From an uncultured Bacteroidales bacterium (GTDB taxonomy: Bacteria > Bacteroidota > Bacteroidia > Bacteroidales > Muribaculaceae): a stretch of DNA of 64,000 bases. Under the pieces are notes generated by a model. The model had not been told where the DNA came from. It did no database searches and was given only the letters and a program-made list of their open reading frames with translations. A program made the translations under genes and the position numbers. This document shows positions 8,193 to 17,773 of the stretch, in pieces (the first letter of the stretch is position 1; each line of letters starts with the position of its first letter). Where the stretch lies: the NCBI GenBank assembly GCA_947176235.1, contig CAMWPM010000002.1:1-64000 (forward strand). The letters run 5' to 3'.

Positions 8193-11100
8193 ATGAAGGA
8201 TAATAATATTAAGAAAGTATTGCTCCTCGGTAGCGGCGCACTCAAGATTGGTGAAGCCGGTGAATTTGATTACTCAGGCTCACAGGCGCTGAAAGCGATG
8301 AAAGAGGAAGGAATCGAGACGGTCCTTATCAATCCTAATATCGCAACTGTGCAGACCTCCGATGGTTTCGCCGACAAAATCTATTTCCTCCCGGTCACCC
8401 CGTACTTTGTTCAGAAAGTTATCGAAAAGGAGCGTCCCCAGGGCATCCTGCTTGCGTTTGGTGGTCAGACAGCCCTTAACTGTGGTGTGGCTCTTTACGA
8501 ACAGGGAATACTGGAAAAATATGACGTCAAGGTACTCGGCACCCCAGTGCAGGCAATTATGGACACCGAGGATCGCGAACTATTTGTCAGAAAGCTTGAT
8601 GAAATCGGCGTAAAGACAATCAAAAGCGAAGCTGTCAACACCGTCGGCGATGCACTTAAGGCAGCCGCTCAGCTTGGCTACCCCGTCATCGTGCGCGCCG
8701 CCTACGCGCTGGGCGGACTCGGCTCCGGATTCTGCGACAATGAGCAGGAACTCATAGCTCTTGCTGAAAAGGCTCTTTCTTTCTCCCCGCAGGTACTTGT
8801 CGAGAAATCCCTCAAGGGCTGGAAAGAAGTTGAATATGAAGTGGTGCGCGACCGTTTCGACAACTGTATTACAGTCTGCAACATGGAGAACTTCGACCCC
8901 CTCGGCATCCACACCGGTGAAAGCATCGTTGTTGCACCCTCACAGACTCTTTCCAACGAAGACTATCACTACCTCCGCAAACTCGCCATCCGTATTATCC
9001 GACACATTGGTATCGTGGGTGAATGTAACGTACAGTATGCTTTCGACCCCGAGTCGATGGACTATCGTGTCATCGAGGTAAATGCTCGTCTTAGCCGATC
9101 ATCAGCCCTTGCTTCCAAAGCTACAGGTTATCCCCTCGCTTTTGTTGCCGCCAAACTTGGTCTTGGCTATGGACTTTTCGATCTCAAGAACTCTGTGACC
9201 AAAGAGACCTCAGCTTTCTTCGAGCCGGCACTTGATTATATCGTATGCAAGATTCCGCGTTGGGATCTCGGCAAATTCCATGGTGTACGCCGAGAGATTG
9301 GCTCATCCATGAAGTCAGTGGGTGAGGTGATGGCAATTGGACGTACCTTCGAAGAAGCAATTCAGAAGGGTCTGCGCATGATCGGACAGGGCATGCACGG
9401 ATTTGTCGGTAATAAGGAAATCAACATCCCCGACATTGACCATGCCCTGAAGGATCCTACCGATAAGCGCATATTTGTCATTTCAAAGGCTATGCAGCAG
9501 GGATATACCATCGACACCATTCACGATCTCACCAAGATCGACAAGTGGTTCCTCCACAAGCTCCACAACATCATTGTTACCGAGCGTGAACTTGATCAGT
9601 TTGACACTGTCGATTCCCTCCCGGCTCCACTGCTTCGCCTTGCCAAGCAACAGGGTTTCAGCGACTTCCAGATAGCCCGTTCTATCCTTAAAGGTACTAT
9701 GCAGGATCCTACCGTAGCCAACAAGCTCGTGCGTGATTATCGTAAGAGCCTCGGCATAGTTCCGGTCGTAAAACAGATCGACACCCTTGCTGCCGAATAT
9801 CCTGCTCAGACCAACTATCTCTATCTGACATACAACGGATCCGAGAACGATGTCCGTTATCTCCACGACCATCGTTCCATTGTTGTCCTCGGTTCGGGAG
9901 CCTACCGTATCGGAAGCTCTGTCGAATTTGACTGGTGCTCTGTCAATGCACTTATGACCGTCAAAAAAGAAGGTTGGCGCTCGGTGATGATCAACTACAA
10001 TCCCGAGACCGTGTCAACCGACTACGACATGTGCGATCGCCTATACTTCGACGAACTCACATTCGAGCGCGTCATGGACATTCTTGACCTTGAGCAGCCT
10101 CATGGTGTCATCCTATCGGTAGGAGGTCAGATCCCCAACAATCTTGCCACCCGACTCGACGACGAAAAGATCAACATTCTCGGCACATCGGCAACAAGCA
10201 TTGACAACGCTGAGGACCGCCACAAATTCTCGGCTATGCTTGACCGCCTCGGAATCGATCAGCCACGCTGGCGCGAACTCACAAGCTTCGAGGACATCCA
10301 CAAGTTCATCGACGAAGTCGGCTTCCCGGTTCTGGTTCGCCCCAGCTATGTCCTTTCAGGTGCCGCTATGAACGTCTGCTCCAACAACGAGGAGCTTGAG
10401 CGATTCCTGCGCCTCGCCGCCAACGTCTCCAAGCAGCATCCCGTCGTTGTCACAGAGTTCATTCAGCATGCCAAGGAGATCGAAATGGACGCTGTGGCAT
10501 CCAACGGCGAGATTATAGCCTATGCTATCTCCGAGCACATTGAGTTTGCGGGCGTTCACTCCGGCGATGCCACGATCCAGTTCCCGCCACAGAAACTTTA
10601 CGTCGAGACGATGCGACGCATCAAGAAAGTGTCCGGTGCCATCGCTAAGGCACTCAACATTTCTGGTCCGTTCAACATTCAGTATCTTGCAAAAAACAAC
10701 GATATTAAGGTAATCGAATGTAACCTCCGGGCATCCCGATCATTCCCCTTTGTTTCAAAGGTGCTGAAGATCAACTTCATCGAACTCGCCACCAAAGTAA
10801 TGCTCGGTTTGCCGGTCGAAAAACCCCACAAGAACGCCTTCGACCTCGACTATGTCGGCATAAAAGCCTCTCAGTTCAGCTTCTCCCGTCTGCAGGGAGC
10901 TGACCCCGTGTTGGGAGTCGACATGTCATCCACCGGTGAGGTCGGATGTATCGGAGTTGACACCGATGAGGCCATCCTTAAGTCAATGCTCTCTGTTGGT
11001 TACCAGATTCCCCGCCGTTCGGTTCTGCTCTCCACTGGATCCCCAAAACAGAAAGCCGACATGCTCGATGCCGCTCATCGTCTTCACAACAATGGGTTCC

Positions 11101-11417
11101 GGCTCTACGCCACAGGTGGTACTCATCAGTTCCTCACTGACAATGGTATTCCGGCTGTAAAAGTCTACTGGCCCAGCCAGAGTGACTGTCAGCCCCAGGC
11201 TATCGAGCTCCTGCATCAGAAGGAGATCGATTTGGTTGTGAATATTCCCAAGAATCTCACTTCCACCGAGTTGAGCAACGGATATAAGATTCGGCGCGCT
11301 GCCATTGACCTCAACGTCCCCCTCCTCACCAACGCCCGACTCGCATCAGCATTCATCCACGCTTTCACCACACTGCCCATCGACGACATTGAGATCAAGA
11401 GTTGGGATGAATACTAA
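8193..11417 (+). CDS. carB: Carbamoyl-phosphate synthase, large subunit
   Basis: This 1074-residue protein has the two homologous ATP-grasp halves of the family. The first starts at KKVLLLGSGALKIGEAGEFDYSG and the second near residue 560 at SIVVLGSGAYRIGSSVEFDW. Each half has EVNARLSRSS- or ECNLRASRSF-type metal-site motifs. A C-terminal MGS-like allosteric domain (from about residue 945, ATGGTHQFL) is the binding site for effectors such as UMP or ornithine in the family. It combines bicarbonate, ammonia from CarA and two ATP. It is complete and directly downstream of carA. Confidence 0.97.
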   Translation: MKDNNIKKVLLLGSGALKIGEAGEFDYSGSQALKAMKEEGIETVLINPNIATVQTSDGFADKIYFLPVTPYFVQKVIEKERPQGILLAFGGQTALNCGVALYEQGILEKYDVKVLGTPVQAIMDTEDRELFVRKLDEIGVKTIKSEAVNTVGDALKAAAQLGYPVIVRAAYALGGLGSGFCDNEQELIALAEKALSFSPQVLVEKSLKGWKEVEYEVVRDRFDNCITVCNMENFDPLGIHTGESIVVAPSQTLSNEDYHYLRKLAIRIIRHIGIVGECNVQYAFDPESMDYRVIEVNARLSRSSALASKATGYPLAFVAAKLGLGYGLFDLKNSVTKETSAFFEPALDYIVCKIPRWDLGKFHGVRREIGSSMKSVGEVMAIGRTFEEAIQKGLRMIGQGMHGFVGNKEINIPDIDHALKDPTDKRIFVISKAMQQGYTIDTIHDLTKIDKWFLHKLHNIIVTERELDQFDTVDSLPAPLLRLAKQQGFSDFQIARSILKGTMQDPTVANKLVRDYRKSLGIVPVVKQIDTLAAEYPAQTNYLYLTYNGSENDVRYLHDHRSIVVLGSGAYRIGSSVEFDWCSVNALMTVKKEGWRSVMINYNPETVSTDYDMCDRLYFDELTFERVMDILDLEQPHGVILSVGGQIPNNLATRLDDEKINILGTSATSIDNAEDRHKFSAMLDRLGIDQPRWRELTSFEDIHKFIDEVGFPVLVRPSYVLSGAAMNVCSNNEELERFLRLAANVSKQHPVVVTEFIQHAKEIEMDAVASNGEIIAYAISEHIEFAGVHSGDATIQFPPQKLYVETMRRIKKVSGAIAKALNISGPFNIQYLAKNNDIKVIECNLRASRSFPFVSKVLKINFIELATKVMLGLPVEKPHKNAFDLDYVGIKASQFSFSRLQGADPVLGVDMSSTGEVGCIGVDTDEAILKSMLSVGYQIPRRSVLLSTGSPKQKADMLDAAHRLHNNGFRLYATGGTHQFLTDNGIPAVKVYWPSQSDCQPQAIELLHQKEIDLVVNIPKNLTSTELSNGYKIRRAAIDLNVPLLTNARLASAFIHAFTTLPIDDIEIKSWDEY

Positions 11418-11483
11418 ACTTTGATCCTTTCGATATCCATTATATCTGACTGAAACGTTTTCATTCAATCGCACCACAGCTAT

Positions 11484-11532
11484 CAGCTGCCTCCCCTTAT
11501 ATTATCAACTTACTATAACGGGGAGACAGCTG
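11484..11532 (+). terminator. Terminator after carAB
   Basis: Arms CAGCTGCCTCCCC (from 11484) and GGGGAGACAGCTG (11520-11532) pair with one wobble around a 23-base loop, followed by TTTTCG. This ends the carAB transcript before the GH115 gene. Confidence 0.6.
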
Positions 11533-11577
11533 TTTTCGTATCAAGAAAATATTGTCTTACCATAATCAACTCCATTC

Positions 11578-14142
11578 GTGAAAAAACTAAAATTTATTCT
11601 GCCACTGTTACTGGGTATTGTGGCTTTTCAAGCATCAGCTAACACTCCACACGATAGCTTTATTATTTCCCATGATGGTCATTCATCTCCCATTGTTGTT
11701 GACTCCGCTGATTGGAAAGGCGTACTTATTGCCGCCGGAAATCTCGCTGAGGATATTTCAAAAGTTACTGGAATTAAGCCCGACGTTTTTCATCATACTC
11801 TCCCTCCCGACGGTCAGATAATAGTTGGTACAATCGGACGGTCAGCGGTGATTGATTCAATCGTAGCATGTGAAAAGCTTAATGTTGACTCTGTAAAGGG
11901 ACAATGGGAATCCTACGTTATCGATGTCGTGGATGGTAACCTTGTCATTGCTGGAAGCGACAAGAGAGGTACGATCTACGGTATCTATGAGATCAGTAAA
12001 CACATTGGTGTTTCCCCCTGGCATTTTTGGGCTGACGTTCCTGTTTCTCTCCGCGATGAACTTGTTTATAATAGTGGTAGACATATTCAGCCCTCGCCTA
12101 AAGTAAAATATCGTGGTATTTTCATAAATGACGAATGGCCTTCATTTGGAGGGTGGTCTACCCGATACTTTGGTGGAGTCAATTCCGGGCTTTATTGTTC
12201 TATTTTTGACCTCCTTCTTCGCCTGAAAGCCAACTATATGTGGCCCGCTATGTGGGATTCTCGGTTCAATGAGGATGACCCGCAGAGTCCCGTACTTGCC
12301 GATGAATACGGTATCGTGATGGGCACCAGCCATCACGAGCCTATGATGCGTGCACATAAAGAGTATGTATATCGAAAGGATTCTATTGGTCCCTGGGACT
12401 ATTCAACTAATAAGGAAAACCTCGACAAATTCTTTCATGAAGGTCTTTATCGCAACCGCAATTTTGAAAATCTCGTGACTATTGGCATGAGAGGTGACGG
12501 CGACGTAGCCATGGGACGTGGTGACGACGAAGAAAACATTCGGGTTCTTCGTGACGTGATTGACGGACAGCGATCCATTATTTCCGACGTGTATGGAACC
12601 GAGGACGGAGTGCCGCAGCTTTGGGCGGTTTTCACCGAGGTCCAGCGCTACTACGATGCCGGATTCACTGTCCCCGACGACGTCACGGTTCTTCTATGTG
12701 ACAATAATTGGGGATATATACGGAGGAAAGCGCCGGGTGTGAAGCGTAAAGGAGGATATGGCATGTATTATCATATTGATATGAATGGTGGCCCGTGGAA
12801 CGATCGTTGGGTCAACACCTCCCCTCTTCCCAAAATCCGCGAGCAGCTTAATCTCGCATATAAGTCGGGAATTGACAATATATGGATTATCAACGTAGGT
12901 GATCTGAAACCCAAAGAATTGCCAATCGACTTCATTATGAATTATGCCTGGAATCCCGATTCAATTGGTCCGGGCGATGAAAAAGAATTCCTCCATAATT
13001 GGGCTGCTGACATTTTTGGTGGTCAGTATGCTTCTGAAATCGCGGATATTCTTGCTAAATACCCCAAATACAATCTTTGGCGTAAAGCTGAAGTGCAGAT
13101 TCCCGGGATATTTAGCGTTGACAACTATGGAGAGATCGATCGAGTCGATTCTTTATGGAACGAATTGATAAATCAGGCAGATAAACTTCGTGAAAATATA
13201 CCAGCACATCTCGACAATGCGTTTTATCAGCTCGTTTATTATCCTGCCGTAGCTTCGGCTAATGTATCACTGCTCTACAACGCCGTGACACGCAACAGAC
13301 ATTATGGCAAACTTGGCGACCCTCGCGCAAATCAATTTGCTGAGAGGGCGAAGGAGCTGTTTATCCGCGATTCGCTCCTGACCGATTACTATAATCATGT
13401 CATGGCTGATGGTAAATGGAATGGCATGATGCAGGATAAGCATATTGGTTATAGCCAATGGTTTATGCCCGACGACAACATTCTCCCCGCTCTTACTTAT
13501 GTTGCACGGGACTCTGTTTCGGTAATCGATTCGCCGGTTAAGATTTCCGACGAATTTGCAATCGATGCCATTCATTATTCTCGCAATATTCCCGCTGGGA
13601 ATCTCTCATGGGTTCTGCTGCCCGACCTTGGTCGTGGTGAGGGTTGCATGGGTATAAGTGATGTGACTGCCCCAAGTATGCCCAATGGCAATGGACCCAC
13701 ACTCGAGTATGACATTCTTCTGCCGGAATCCGTTGACTCTGTCCTTACGATTGCTGTTGGAATCCTGCCCACTCAGGATGTATGCCCTTCACGTGGACTT
13801 CGTATTGGTTTTTCCATTGATAATGACGACCTCCTCATCGTTGATGCCCGTCAGGGGCTTGTTGATACATTTGATGAATACACTCCGGAAAATCTCTCAC
13901 GTTCTAAGGTCCTCTCTCCCCTTCCTGTACCCTCCCGTCTGACTCTAAGCGGATATCGTATGCCAATGCGAAATGAAGTCTTTGATAATATGCGTTGGCT
14001 TGAAATTACTCTACCTCCGGCTGCTCCCGGTCACCATACCCTGCGGCTCACGATGATTGACCCGGAGATCGTTTTGGAAAAAATTATCGTGAATCCCGAC
14101 AATTCAGTCTACAGTTATTTTGGACCTCCATCCGAAAAATAA
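11578..14142 (+). CDS. Secreted GH115 alpha-1,2-glucuronidase
   Basis: This 854-residue protein starts at GTG (11578), which places a normal signal peptide (KKLKFILPLLLGIVAFQASA) at the N-terminus. It matches glycoside hydrolase family 115 along its length: an N-terminal alpha/beta domain to about residue 170 (GSDKRGTIYGIYEIS), then the core beginning KVKYRGIFINDEWPSFG with LKANYMWPAMWDSRFNEDDP and GTSHHEPMMRA. A beta-rich C-terminal domain ends the protein. GH115 enzymes remove glucuronic acid or its 4-O-methyl form from internal xylose of glucuronoxylan. The gene lies 15 bases before a GH2 gene, which indicates joint action on hemicellulose in the periplasm or at the cell surface. No SusC/SusD pair is present next to it. 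Confidence 0.88.
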   Translation: MKKLKFILPLLLGIVAFQASANTPHDSFIISHDGHSSPIVVDSADWKGVLIAAGNLAEDISKVTGIKPDVFHHTLPPDGQIIVGTIGRSAVIDSIVACEKLNVDSVKGQWESYVIDVVDGNLVIAGSDKRGTIYGIYEISKHIGVSPWHFWADVPVSLRDELVYNSGRHIQPSPKVKYRGIFINDEWPSFGGWSTRYFGGVNSGLYCSIFDLLLRLKANYMWPAMWDSRFNEDDPQSPVLADEYGIVMGTSHHEPMMRAHKEYVYRKDSIGPWDYSTNKENLDKFFHEGLYRNRNFENLVTIGMRGDGDVAMGRGDDEENIRVLRDVIDGQRSIISDVYGTEDGVPQLWAVFTEVQRYYDAGFTVPDDVTVLLCDNNWGYIRRKAPGVKRKGGYGMYYHIDMNGGPWNDRWVNTSPLPKIREQLNLAYKSGIDNIWIINVGDLKPKELPIDFIMNYAWNPDSIGPGDEKEFLHNWAADIFGGQYASEIADILAKYPKYNLWRKAEVQIPGIFSVDNYGEIDRVDSLWNELINQADKLRENIPAHLDNAFYQLVYYPAVASANVSLLYNAVTRNRHYGKLGDPRANQFAERAKELFIRDSLLTDYYNHVMADGKWNGMMQDKHIGYSQWFMPDDNILPALTYVARDSVSVIDSPVKISDEFAIDAIHYSRNIPAGNLSWVLLPDLGRGEGCMGISDVTAPSMPNGNGPTLEYDILLPESVDSVLTIAVGILPTQDVCPSRGLRIGFSIDNDDLLIVDARQGLVDTFDEYTPENLSRSKVLSPLPVPSRLTLSGYRMPMRNEVFDNMRWLEITLPPAAPGHHTLRLTMIDPEIVLEKIIVNPDNSVYSYFGPPSEK

Positions 14143-14157
14143 TTATCGAATCTCACC

Positions 14158-16173
14158 ATGAAAATATCTTTCAAGACCTCTGCGATTGCATTCATTCTCT
14201 CGGTCCCACCCGTTGCAATGTCTGCTTCTGATGTAATCCCGCTCAACGAAGGCTGGAAATTCCATCGCGGATTTCAAGCTTCCGAACACGAGATTGAGAA
14301 CATTTCACTCCCGCATACGTGGAATCGTATGGATGCAATGTTCGGTAATAAGGACTACTACCGTGGACTGGCGAATTACATCCACACCCTGCCGGCTGGA
14401 TTACGTGACGGCAATAATCGAGTATTCCTCAAAATTGGTAGCGCCCAGACAGTAGCAGATCTGTTTGTTGACAGCAAATTCGTGACTCAGCATCGTGGAG
14501 GTTACACAGCTTTTGTCACCGAACTGACCGAATTTCTTAAGCCTGATAGCGAAAGTAAGCTTGAGATTCGCGTCAGCAATGCTCCTACGCTTGACATCGC
14601 ACCTGTTTGCGGCGATTTCAATATCTATGGAGGTCTGCCTCGCGGAGTCGAACTTATTGTCACCGGACCGGTAAGCATCGCTCACGATTTTTATGCTTCC
14701 GATGGAGTCTTTTTCACTCAGCGCGACGTCAACGACGAGAAAGCTCAACTTGACGTTCGCACCATTCTATCAGTTGCTCAGGATGCGTCTCTTAATGGAC
14801 ATGAACTCGAAGTATCTATCCTCGATGGTTCTGATGAAATCTGTAGCGGGACGATCCGACTCACTGATGGAATGACGGATATATCCGTGCCCTTGACAGT
14901 TGACAATCCCATTCTTTGGAATGGCACTGATTCTCCGCACCTCTATTTAGGCAAAGTACGCCTGCTGCGTAATGGCATCGAGATTGATTCACGCCAGACA
15001 CAAATAGGGTTTCGCTTTTTCAGTGTCGATCCCGACAAGGGGTTTTTCCTCAACGGCACCAGCTACCGCCTCAACGGCGTCAATCGGCATGAAGATACAG
15101 CGGCACGAGCTTCTGCGCTCACATCTGCCGACCATAAAGAAGATGTAGCGCTGATACGCGAACTCGGGGCAAAGGCGGTTCGTCTTAGCCATTATCCCCA
15201 ATCTCATGAATTTCTTGATCTCCTTGATGCCGAAGGGCTGATTGCATGGGTTGAGATTCCGTTTGTCAACGTCTATGTCAACAATCCTGCATTTGATGAA
15301 AATCTCAAGCAACAGCTCACGGAGATGATTTATCAGAACTACAATCATCCGTCCGTCATATCCTGGGGTCTGTTCAATGAGATCAATTCTGGGTGGCTCG
15401 ATCGACCCTCAGCCATGGTTGTGACTCTCGATAGCATTGCCCATTCGCTTGATCCCACACGACTCACGATGGGTGCGAGCAATCAGAATGATGATTTCAA
15501 CGGTTTAACCGACATCATCGCATTCAACAAATACTTTGGATGGTACGGTGGCGATCCCACGGAAATGGGGCGTTGGCTTGATGCGGAAAAAGAAGCCCAC
15601 CCTGAAAGAAAAATCGGCATTAGTGAATATGGCGCCGGTGGCAGTGTTCTTCAGCAATCCGACTCACTGGCTCATCCTGAACCATGGGGACATTGGCATC
15701 CCGAGAACTGGCAGACTTACTACCACATCGAAAACTATCGGCAGCTTGCTGAGCGCCCCTGGCTATGGTGTAATCTGATATGGTGCATGTTTGACTTCGG
15801 AGTTGCATCCCGTAATGAAGGTGACACACCCGGACGCAACGACAAAGGTCTCGTCACCTACGATCGCAAGACGAAAAAGGATGCTTTCTATTTCTATAAG
15901 GCTAACTGGAACGATTCTGAGCCATTCGTATATATAGCAGGTCGCCGATCGCCTGTTAAGGGAGATATGATGAACGTTATGGCTTTCACCAACGACCACG
16001 GTGACGCAGAATTATTTGTCAACGGACACAGCGTTGGTAGCCGCACGCCCGACGAAGTCAACGTTCTCACCTGGCACGACGTAAAGATTCTTAATGATGG
16101 CGAAAACATCATTGAAGTTCGCACGACGCATGCATCTGATTCAATTAAAGTCCTTCCTTGCAAATCACTCTGA
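14158..16173 (+). CDS. Secreted GH2 glycoside hydrolase
   Basis: This 671-residue protein has a signal peptide (ISFKTSAIAFILSVPPVAMSA). Its GH2 layout is a jelly-roll sugar-binding domain (NEGWKFHRGF, SLPHTWNR), an immunoglobulin-like domain, and a TIM barrel starting near GFFLNGTSYRLNGVNRHED. The acid/base is Glu408 in WGLFNEI and the nucleophile Glu490 in ISEYGAGG. GH2 covers beta-galactosidases, beta-glucuronidases and related enzymes; the exact substrate cannot be read here. Because it follows the GH115 gene by 15 bases it may act on a sugar exposed by or released with glucuronic acid. Confidence 0.88.
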   Translation: MKISFKTSAIAFILSVPPVAMSASDVIPLNEGWKFHRGFQASEHEIENISLPHTWNRMDAMFGNKDYYRGLANYIHTLPAGLRDGNNRVFLKIGSAQTVADLFVDSKFVTQHRGGYTAFVTELTEFLKPDSESKLEIRVSNAPTLDIAPVCGDFNIYGGLPRGVELIVTGPVSIAHDFYASDGVFFTQRDVNDEKAQLDVRTILSVAQDASLNGHELEVSILDGSDEICSGTIRLTDGMTDISVPLTVDNPILWNGTDSPHLYLGKVRLLRNGIEIDSRQTQIGFRFFSVDPDKGFFLNGTSYRLNGVNRHEDTAARASALTSADHKEDVALIRELGAKAVRLSHYPQSHEFLDLLDAEGLIAWVEIPFVNVYVNNPAFDENLKQQLTEMIYQNYNHPSVISWGLFNEINSGWLDRPSAMVVTLDSIAHSLDPTRLTMGASNQNDDFNGLTDIIAFNKYFGWYGGDPTEMGRWLDAEKEAHPERKIGISEYGAGGSVLQQSDSLAHPEPWGHWHPENWQTYYHIENYRQLAERPWLWCNLIWCMFDFGVASRNEGDTPGRNDKGLVTYDRKTKKDAFYFYKANWNDSEPFVYIAGRRSPVKGDMMNVMAFTNDHGDAELFVNGHSVGSRTPDEVNVLTWHDVKILNDGENIIEVRTTHASDSIKVLPCKSL

Positions 16174-16222
16174 TTTTGCACATTACTTTTCAATCCAAAT
16201 AATCCGGTTTTCACTTTTGTTA

Positions 16223-16256
16223 AAGGGGCTTCTCAGCTTGAACCTGAGGAGCCCTT
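16223..16256 (+). terminator. Terminator after GH115-GH2 pair
   Basis: An AAGGGGCTTCTCAG arm (from 16223) pairs with CTGAGGAGCCCTT with one bulged G, followed by a T-rich stretch. Confidence 0.65.
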
Positions 16257-16332
16257 CTTATGTTATAAAGTAAAAACAACCCTTAACGAGTATTAAACAA
16301 CACACAATCCTCTCATATCCTCCGATTACGTC

Positions 16333-16794
16333 ATGAAACACACACTTCGCCATCTCCTCATCTTCTTCGCTATGATAGCCATGTTCGGCGCATGCTCTTC
16401 CAACTCACAGATTTGGGATGAGATGCCTGCTCCCATCACCAAGTTCATCAATCGCTATTTCCCAAACCTCGCCATCGATACATACGATCACAATGATAAC
16501 ACCTACTACGTTAAGCTGCGTGGTTCCGATGCCATGACATTTGGTCGTGATTTCGCATGGGAAAGCATCGACGGACTCGGCGAGAAGCTGCCGCAGATTT
16601 TTCTGTTCGATCAGCTCCCCCCTGCCTTCTACGAGTATCTTCAGAGCATCGAGGCAACTGACGGTGTCTACTCCGTAATGCGTGATTCCCGCACCTACAA
16701 CGTCATGCTCCTCAACGGTAGCCTGACCTACAATATTGAGACCGGCAATATCACCGGATCCCCTGTAATTGCTCGCGCGAATATCTCAAGGTAG
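16333..16794 (+). CDS. Small PepSY-like lipoprotein
   Basis: This 153-residue protein has a lipoprotein signal ending in FGAC (Cys21). The mature part (PAPITKFINRYFPNLAIDTYDHND, then YYVKLRGSD) resembles the PepSY-like putative beta-lactamase-inhibitor-like proteins (DUF2874 group) common in Bacteroidales. These are usually secreted, and their ligands are unknown. The gene stands alone after a terminator. Its 3' end overlaps the convergent gene on the other strand by 44 bases (16751-16794). Confidence 0.65.
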   Translation: MKHTLRHLLIFFAMIAMFGACSSNSQIWDEMPAPITKFINRYFPNLAIDTYDHNDNTYYVKLRGSDAMTFGRDFAWESIDGLGEKLPQIFLFDQLPPAFYEYLQSIEATDGVYSVMRDSRTYNVMLLNGSLTYNIETGNITGSPVIARANISR

Positions 16795-17764
16795 CTTTCT
16801 CAAGCGGCATTGTTACTGTCAGTATTCCCAGACTTAAGTTTATCTCCCCCGAAGCGTCTTCACTGACCTTTTCCATCATCGCGTCCATCCATTCCAGATC
16901 GTAATGGTCGACGAATATGGTAGGTCTAAGTCGCCCCTTTATCATACCGCTTTTCCATTTCTCTCCGTTGACCTGAGCTCCGGAAAGATAGAGAATCACA
17001 TATCCTCCTTCACCATCACTCACCGTAGCTAACCTGTATTCCCCGCCGGGACGCGCCACGCCAGCATCTACGTCACGGTCAAGATATCGCCATATTCCTT
17101 CATGTCGGTCAGTGCTGTGGTCCAGGTATCGTTGTAACTCTTCTTCACCTCGTCCTGTCCATTCTGTTGTGAGCCTCGAGGCTGGATTTTCAAGCGTCTC
17201 TACGAGAAAATATTCGACATTTATCTTTCTGTTTGCATGCAATTCCACTCTGTCAGGCATTCCGTAAGGCACAGCTATCGTCCCGCACTCTTCCGGCACA
17301 TGCTCTCCAATCCAAAGTCTCATGATTCCTTCGCCCACTTCGGTCACCAGCGAGTTATATCCCCTGCCCTTCGCCACGTTTTTATCTATCGTCGCAATGT
17401 CTGTTTCTTCTCCGTCTATTATGGCTACCAACCTTATTTGCTGACGTTCACTTTCCGTGTCCGCCCATTCCGTATCTGTTGCCAATCCCACTTCCACTGT
17501 CTGTGCCCCCCACGTAACCACAATAGACCAGTCCGCATTTCCCCGCCTCGCGCTCCTTCTTTGTGTATTCTCGCAGCGTGCTTCCACAAGCAGATGGTCC
17601 GACTCATACTCGGTATCACCCACGACGGCTGTAACCGATCTCTTTCCTTTCAGTTCAATATCCGACACGATTGTCTTTCCATTGCACGGTAAAGGGATTA
17701 ATGTTACCAATAGGGAAACGGCATAAACCGCTATGCTTGTGAAAATGCTTGTCCTCATCTGCAA
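16751..17764 (-). CDS. Unrecognised secreted protein
   Basis: This 337-residue protein has a likely signal peptide (hydrophobic SIAVYAVSLLVTLIPLP, then CNG/KT near residue 30). The mature part is acidic and rich in beta-strand patterns (SVTAVVGDTEYESDHLLVEARC, DWSIVVTWGAQTVEVGL) and ends in a charged region. I recognise no family or catalytic motif. It is the last gene of a - strand run and lies 9 bases after miaA, so it may be co-transcribed by position only. Its end overlaps the convergent lipoprotein gene by 44 bases, so one of the two 3' ends may be less constrained. Confidence 0.6.
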   Translation of the reverse strand: MQMRTSIFTSIAVYAVSLLVTLIPLPCNGKTIVSDIELKGKRSVTAVVGDTEYESDHLLVEARCENTQRRSARRGNADWSIVVTWGAQTVEVGLATDTEWADTESERQQIRLVAIIDGEETDIATIDKNVAKGRGYNSLVTEVGEGIMRLWIGEHVPEECGTIAVPYGMPDRVELHANRKINVEYFLVETLENPASRLTTEWTGRGEEELQRYLDHSTDRHEGIWRYLDRDVDAGVARPGGEYRLATVSDGEGGYVILYLSGAQVNGEKWKSGMIKGRLRPTIFVDHYDLEWMDAMMEKVSEDASGEINLSLGILTVTMPLEKATLRYSREQLQGIR

Positions 17765-17773
17765 TCTGAATCT

